In this document: one piece after another, positions 58,722 to 64,000 of the stretch
How positions within the stretch are numbered: position 1 is the first letter of the stretch
Layout: every line of letters starts with the position of its first letter
Assembly (NCBI GenBank): GCA_028564705.1
Contig: JAPXFQ010001709.1
Coordinates: 1-64,000, forward strand
DNA: 64,000 nt
Origin: Apricaphanius iberus
Lineage: Eukaryota; Chordata; Actinopteri; Cyprinodontiformes; Aphaniidae
Direction of reading: 5' to 3'
Program-made: the position numbers and the translations under genes
Notes under the pieces: generated by a model
The model's database searches: none
Seen by the model: only the letters and a program-made list of their open reading frames with translations
Told to the model about the DNA's origin: nothing

Positions 58722-59380
58722 GGCGTAGTTTATGCTTCGCCGTTTTGACAGATTGACGCAACGTCATCATCCGCAACGCAAGGGCAATCCGTCAGCTACG
58801 CAAGAACGCACGGAATAGAGGCCCAAATTTTAACTTTCAGTCTCCGTCAACGGAGAGCGTATGCCCTGATTGGTCAGTTTCAGTAACAGTCAAGAGATCG
58901 CTTCACCAAAACGGGGCTCTATAGTCGCTGTAATCAGTAGTTAATGCAGCGTTTGACCAAAAAAATGCTTTAAATTGAAAGGATAATTTATCTAATCTGT
59001 TCTTTTGGAGATTGTGAACACAAGGAGGTGTAGGAAAACAAAAAAAGGCTGCTGTGTTTGTTTCCATTTGTTTCTAGAGTATCCTGAGCTGCACTTCTAG
59101 TAAAAAGCTTTACAGCTTAATAAAAACATAGTTCAGTCCTCCATTGCTCCTTGAGAAAGAAACATGTTCAGAAATACAAGCCTAAAAAAAATCTGAAAAC
59201 AACGCTGTGAATGTAGGCAGAGATGCCACGAAAAGTTAGCACCCCCTGCTGTCCGGGTCGAGCAGCCCTGAAAAAACGAAGTGTGGAGAGAAAAAGCGGA
59301 GTACTATAAATGAAAAACGTATCTGCCAATACGTCTGCGTCTGAGTGAAAATTTGCGGTCGGAGAAGCATAAACTAGGCT
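58722..59380. mobile_element. Harbinger-like MITE (659 bp)
   Basis: Ends ggcgtagtttatgcttc and gaagcataaactaggct are inverted (15 of 17 positions), flanked on each side by TTA (58719-58721, 59381-59383). The interior is GC-richer than its surroundings, with acgcaacgtcatc-type words similar in style to the 42696 element. No coding. Confidence 0.65.
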
Positions 59381-60007
59381 TTAGGCACAATCTATATGCC
59401 AGAGAGTTGTCAAACCTACTCCAACTGGTGTCAAACAACAGGATTGATTTATGAGATACCATAAGATAGATAGATGAAGGGAGGTATTTGTTTTAACGTG
59501 GAGCGTTCCGTTTCCACCCTGGATTTTGAAAGCCTGTATGTGTACATGATATAAATCGGCATGATCTGCGATTTTGGAACAGATAAGATCGTCTTGTCCA
59601 CAGGTTAGTGAACAAACCATCTATCTAGTGGGTCAAGATAATGTTAGAAAACATGTCCAAATTAACATAGAACTGCTTCAGACAATAAAAATAAAGTCAA
59701 CTTTGGGAACTGTCTCAGTTCCCAGACCTAAGTTCTATAGAAACGTTGTGAGTACAGTATGTTAAAGAAAAGGGAGATTATGCCAAGAGGAATGGTCATT
59801 GATCCCTCTTTCTGAATTCTCTAGTGTGGTGAAATGTTACAATTCTGTCATATTGGCAGAAAAAGGTACAACAATAATGCCACCATTAATTCAATAAAAC
59901 GGGATTTTTTTTCTCTTTTTCAATTAAATTCAAACTTATTTAAAAATAGGTGAGAATGAAATTATGCATGAGAGAAATTTATTACAACTGTTTTTACTCT
60001 AACCAGC

Positions 60008-60035
60008 GGGGGGGGGGGGGGGGGGGGGGGGGGGG
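60008..60035. repeat. Homopolymer run of 28 G
   Basis: Uninterrupted G on the plus strand, C in the presumed usp22 transcript. The length may be uncertain in the assembly. Confidence 0.9.
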
Positions 60036-60953
60036 CTCAACATAATGAACAACCAAAAACAGAAACAGTAGCTTTAAGAAATTCATTAGCATCTTTTGTT
60101 TCTTTTTGTACAAAAACATGATCGACAGCACGATTTAACAGACAAATAGCGCTTATTTTTTTCTTAAAGAGAATGCAAAACAGTAAACAAACCATCTGAA
60201 TGCAAGATGTATAAAAATATATTTACTCGGTCATTCATTTCCCCTCTTTGACTGTGGGAGCTGAAGGAGAGGCAGAAGCTTTTTTTATATAATAGTATCA
60301 CTCTGACTACAACAATCTGACAAATAATAAATGAAATAACTTTACAATACTGTCAGATGATAGCCTCGCATTATTCCCACCTCTGAACTAAAACTACATA
60401 ATATTACAACTTCCGTTCTAAAAATATTTGGTCTTTTAGAGGAGTGTTTGCATGTTAGACAAAATATCCGGAGAGTTGCCCTGTGAAATCTGTGCAGGAG
60501 AAGCAAGCAAGGAAGCTCTGCTTCTTTGAAGCCCTGGATGTTAAGAAATGCAGCTGTGGAAGCATGAAGACCAATGTTGGGGGAAAAACAAAAGTAAAGA
60601 AAACGGAAAACTTCTCAAAGTTTTAAGTCAACCAAAAAATGCGGAGATAAGAGACTCGTCTGTTATCTGGAAACAAGAGCAGACTTTCACAGCTTCTTTT
60701 CCCTCTTCACGTCCTAAATTCAAGTGATAACTTCAGCAAGTACACAAATGTCTGCATCTCTCGCATTTTGCATGAGTAATTTTTATTCTTTTTTTTTATC
60801 CTGCTCAGCAGACAGCGGATCGGGTTCGGTGTGTGGTAAAGGTGGTTCCGTGTTTACAGTGAGCCTTGCGATCTCCGTCTCCATATCCCCCTAACACACT
60901 CTTCACCTTTCTCCATGCAACTAATCTCTCCTTCCCGATTTGGTTCCTGCAAA

Positions 60954-60996
60954 CTATTCGTACTCCAGGAACTGTTTGTGATAAAACAAGAGGTAC
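60954..60996 (-). CDS. usp22: USP22 last coding exon
   Basis: Encodes YLLFYHKQFLEYE and the stop TAG (60956-60954), identical in pattern to the end of vertebrate USP22. The acceptor is ctcctcag; the first base completes a Gly codon begun in the previous exon. This is the C-terminal beta strand of the USP fold. Confidence 0.95.
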
Positions 60997-61078
60997 CTGA
61001 GGAGATAATAGCATCATGTCATCAAAAAGGGTCCAGCTATCAAAAAGGTACCCCCCGTGCAATAGCAAGAACTACTCA

Positions 61079-62273
<1,195 letters not shown>

Positions 62274-62336
62274 TTATTGTCATTGTTAAATCCATCCACT
62301 GTCTGCTGGAACTGCCCATTCATCCTGCTCTCCTTA
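62274..62336 (-). CDS. usp22: USP22 coding exon (63 nt)
   Basis: Encodes KESRMNGQFQQTVDGFNNDN with phase-2 borders on both sides. Human USP22 has KESRMNGQYQQPTDSLNNDN here, so the exon is clearly orthologous with a few substitutions in the surface loop. Confidence 0.95.
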
Positions 62337-62514
62337 CTGAAACAACACAACAAATGTAGTAAATAAGATGCATGTAATCTCTCATTATAATAACACCTAT
62401 AACAAGACGAATAAATCTTGTAGCCATGGGGCGCCACTAATGTGGTGAAAGGAAAAGTTGCTTTGGTTTATTTTGATGTAATTTCCAGATTGATGGGTCT
62501 TCTTGCTAACTCAC

Positions 62515-62606
62515 CTGGAGGCCATGAAGGGGGTCATGTCCAGCTCGAGGGGGAAGGAGACGTAAGTAGTGATCTTTCTTCGTAATTTGGCTGAATGTTC
62601 AAACCT
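62515..62606 (-). CDS. usp22: USP22 coding exon (92 nt)
   Basis: Encodes [20 protein letters not shown], then [10 protein letters not shown], practically the vertebrate consensus. It starts in phase 0 after the exon ending FHLK and ends in phase 2 at a GTGAGT donor. Confidence 0.97.
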
Positions 62607-62703
62607 CTGACACACACAGACACAAAAAAAGTTAAAGCTCAGCTGTGGTTTATCAAAATTATCTCTTTTTAATTATTTTTTAAATAAAACCTAGAGGTTT
62701 TAC

Positions 62704-62830
62704 TTTAAGGTGAAAGCAGGCCACAATAGGCAGCTTTTTCATGGTTAGCTGCTTAGTGGATTCTTGGTAACTATGGCAACCGCTGCACTTAATCTTGGCG
62801 CTGCTACCAAGGTGCTCTGGTCTGGTGAAC
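62704..62830 (-). CDS. usp22: USP22 coding exon (127 nt)
   Basis: Encodes [20 protein letters not shown], then [20 protein letters not shown] and LK. The C-x2-C pair (KCSGC) belongs to the zinc-binding site within the USP catalytic domain. Starts in phase 2, ends in phase 0 at GTAAAA. Confidence 0.97.
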
Positions 62831-62924
62831 CTAAAAAGTGAGAATTTATTATTTCCCTAATTGGCACAGCTATCTAAACTTCAACAGATTAGGCGACAGA
62901 TGCTTTGGATTTCAGTGTGATTAC

Positions 62925-63083
62925 CTGCGAAGACAGTCCATAAGTGTTGTGGCTCCTGTGGTTTGGCTCTCTCCGTTAAGTGCCGAGACTTCTCCTCCGG
63001 GGCTGAGGGGCCAGAAAGGCGTGGAGGATCCTGGTAAGTCCAGGCTGATGTCCCAGAATGGATCTATGGTTGTTGAAACACCA
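62925..63083 (-). CDS. usp22: USP22 coding exon (159 nt), first one inside the window
   Basis: USP22 is the ubiquitin-specific protease of the SAGA deubiquitination module, which removes ubiquitin from histones H2A and H2B in the nucleus. The six exons here (63083-62925, 62830-62704, 62606-62515, 62336-62274, 61229-61080, 60996-60954) encode roughly the last 211 of about 525 residues, that is the C-terminal part of the USP domain. This exon gives [20 protein letters not shown], then [20 protein letters not shown] and [13 protein letters not shown]. The central part ([15 protein letters not shown]) differs from mammals, as expected for a loop. The zinc finger UBP domain and the catalytic Cys box lie beyond the right edge. 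Confidence 0.97.
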
Positions 63084-64000
63084 CTAAAGATACAATAGAG
63101 GAATTGAATGGATCTCAAGGAAAAGAATGCTGAACTTTGGTATTTTACCAAAAAATTACATAAAGACATGTACAAACGCGTTTGCGACACAAGTATTCTT
63201 TCTGTAGCAAAATAATTAAATAAGTAAAAGTGACCAAAAAGAAGCAGGGGTGAGCAAAGTCAGAGCACGATTTTTTGGTAACCCATATAAGAAAATTAAA
63301 ATAAACAAAAAAAAAATTTTCCAACTGTGCTTCTCACCTTTCCAGCTGCTTTATTGTTTCTATAGCAGAGAAGCTAATGAATTCGAGGAGTAGCATCTTT
63401 GATTTAGTCTCTAGTCCAGTGTTTCCAAGCCTCCGTCCTAAAGACTTCAACACAAGTGAAAGTATTGGCACAAATATTGATGACAGTGCCCATGTGTTAT
63501 CTTTTTGTATATATTCCTTCGATTTGATTAAAAAAAGAAACTACAGGCTTATTTTTTAACACTTGGGTTTTATGGATTAGGACTTTCAAAAACCAAAAAA
63601 AAAAAAAAAAAAAAAAACTGTATAAAACTCAAAGCTTTTGCTTCTGCATGGCTTTGTCCAGGTCCCACCACAGCCTTTCAATCAGGTTGGAATTGTGACT
63701 CTGTGTTTGGAATCAATAGACTGCACATTGGAAGACTTGGTAGCACTGTTTCCTGGCAGAAGAAAAAAAAAGAGACAAAGATCCTTGGTTCAGCTCCCAG
63801 CTGGGGGTCTCTCTGGTGAAGTTTGCATGTTTTCCCTGTAAATGCATGGCTTCTTGCTGGGTACTCAGTTTTTTGTCCCACAGTTCAAAAACACGACTGT
63901 CAGGTTGATTTCTCACAATGGAAACAAACCAAAGTTATGCTGCCATATTTCATTCAAGAGAGGCTTTGAGAGGCTGTACAACCAAAACTGCTCCCAACAA
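63084..64000 (-). other. usp22: usp22 intron (continues beyond the window)
   Basis: No exon recognised. A poly-A run stands at 63594-63617. From about 63640 to 63930 there is a dispersed repeat (ggctttgtccaggtcccacc, gaagtttgcatgttttccct) that I know as a common fish element; its frames are not genes. Confidence 0.6.

Larger units (their letters stand above)
57680..60953 (-). other. usp22: Presumed long 3' UTR of usp22
   Basis: There is no coding exon on either strand after the usp22 stop. A minus-strand AATAAA (plus 57698-57703) is a candidate poly(A) signal; the 3.2-kb length would fit the long 3' UTR of the mammalian gene. The region holds a (GT)n(GA)n tract (57749-57776), a MITE (58722-59380) and a 28-nt G run (60008-60035). 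Confidence 0.4.

Overview
This is a stretch of teleost fish genome, probably a spiny-rayed (percomorph) fish. Three vertebrate genes are split by GT-AG introns. The spaces between them are filled with fish-type DNA transposons (hAT, Tc1/mariner, piggyBac, Harbinger-like), non-LTR remnants, minisatellites and microsatellites. There are no prokaryotic gene features. The clade is inferred from the repeat types and from similarity to vertebrate proteins.

Layout. (1) At 43-501, minus strand, four tiny exons join in frame with identical phase-1 boundaries; they belong to a gene I do not recognise that runs off the left edge. (2) At 1655-2575 lies a ~112-bp tandem repeat interrupted by ~350 bp of C-rich sequence. 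(3) At 6010-20146, plus strand, is a complete somatostatin receptor 2 gene (sstr2) in three coding exons. Its second intron (11.1 kb) holds two stacks of nested transposons with recognisable target-site duplications. (4) The 24 kb from 20.2 to 43.5 kb is gene-poor: hAT MITEs, two Tc1-like elements, a LINE fragment, a SINE-like repeat, and an L1 ORF1 relic between ~190-bp inverted repeats. (5) At 46464-50508, plus strand, is tnfrsf13b (TACI), four coding exons, with a Tc1-like element filling its first coding intron. (6) At 51984-54600 is a 37-bp minisatellite of about 65 copies with an internal 3-unit higher-order period. (7) At 60954-63083, minus strand, are the last six coding exons of usp22, convergent with tnfrsf13b. 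Its 3' UTR probably runs left to about 57.7 kb, and its 5' part lies beyond the right edge.

The genes are functionally unrelated: a peptide-hormone GPCR, a BAFF/APRIL receptor of B cells, and the deubiquitinase of the SAGA complex. I see no operon-like or cooperating system. The most unusual points are the intron that splits the codon of the ligand-binding aspartate of the somatostatin receptor, the nested transposon stacks, the higher-order minisatellite, a perfect 26-bp palindrome at 55586, and the unidentified multi-exon gene at the left edge.
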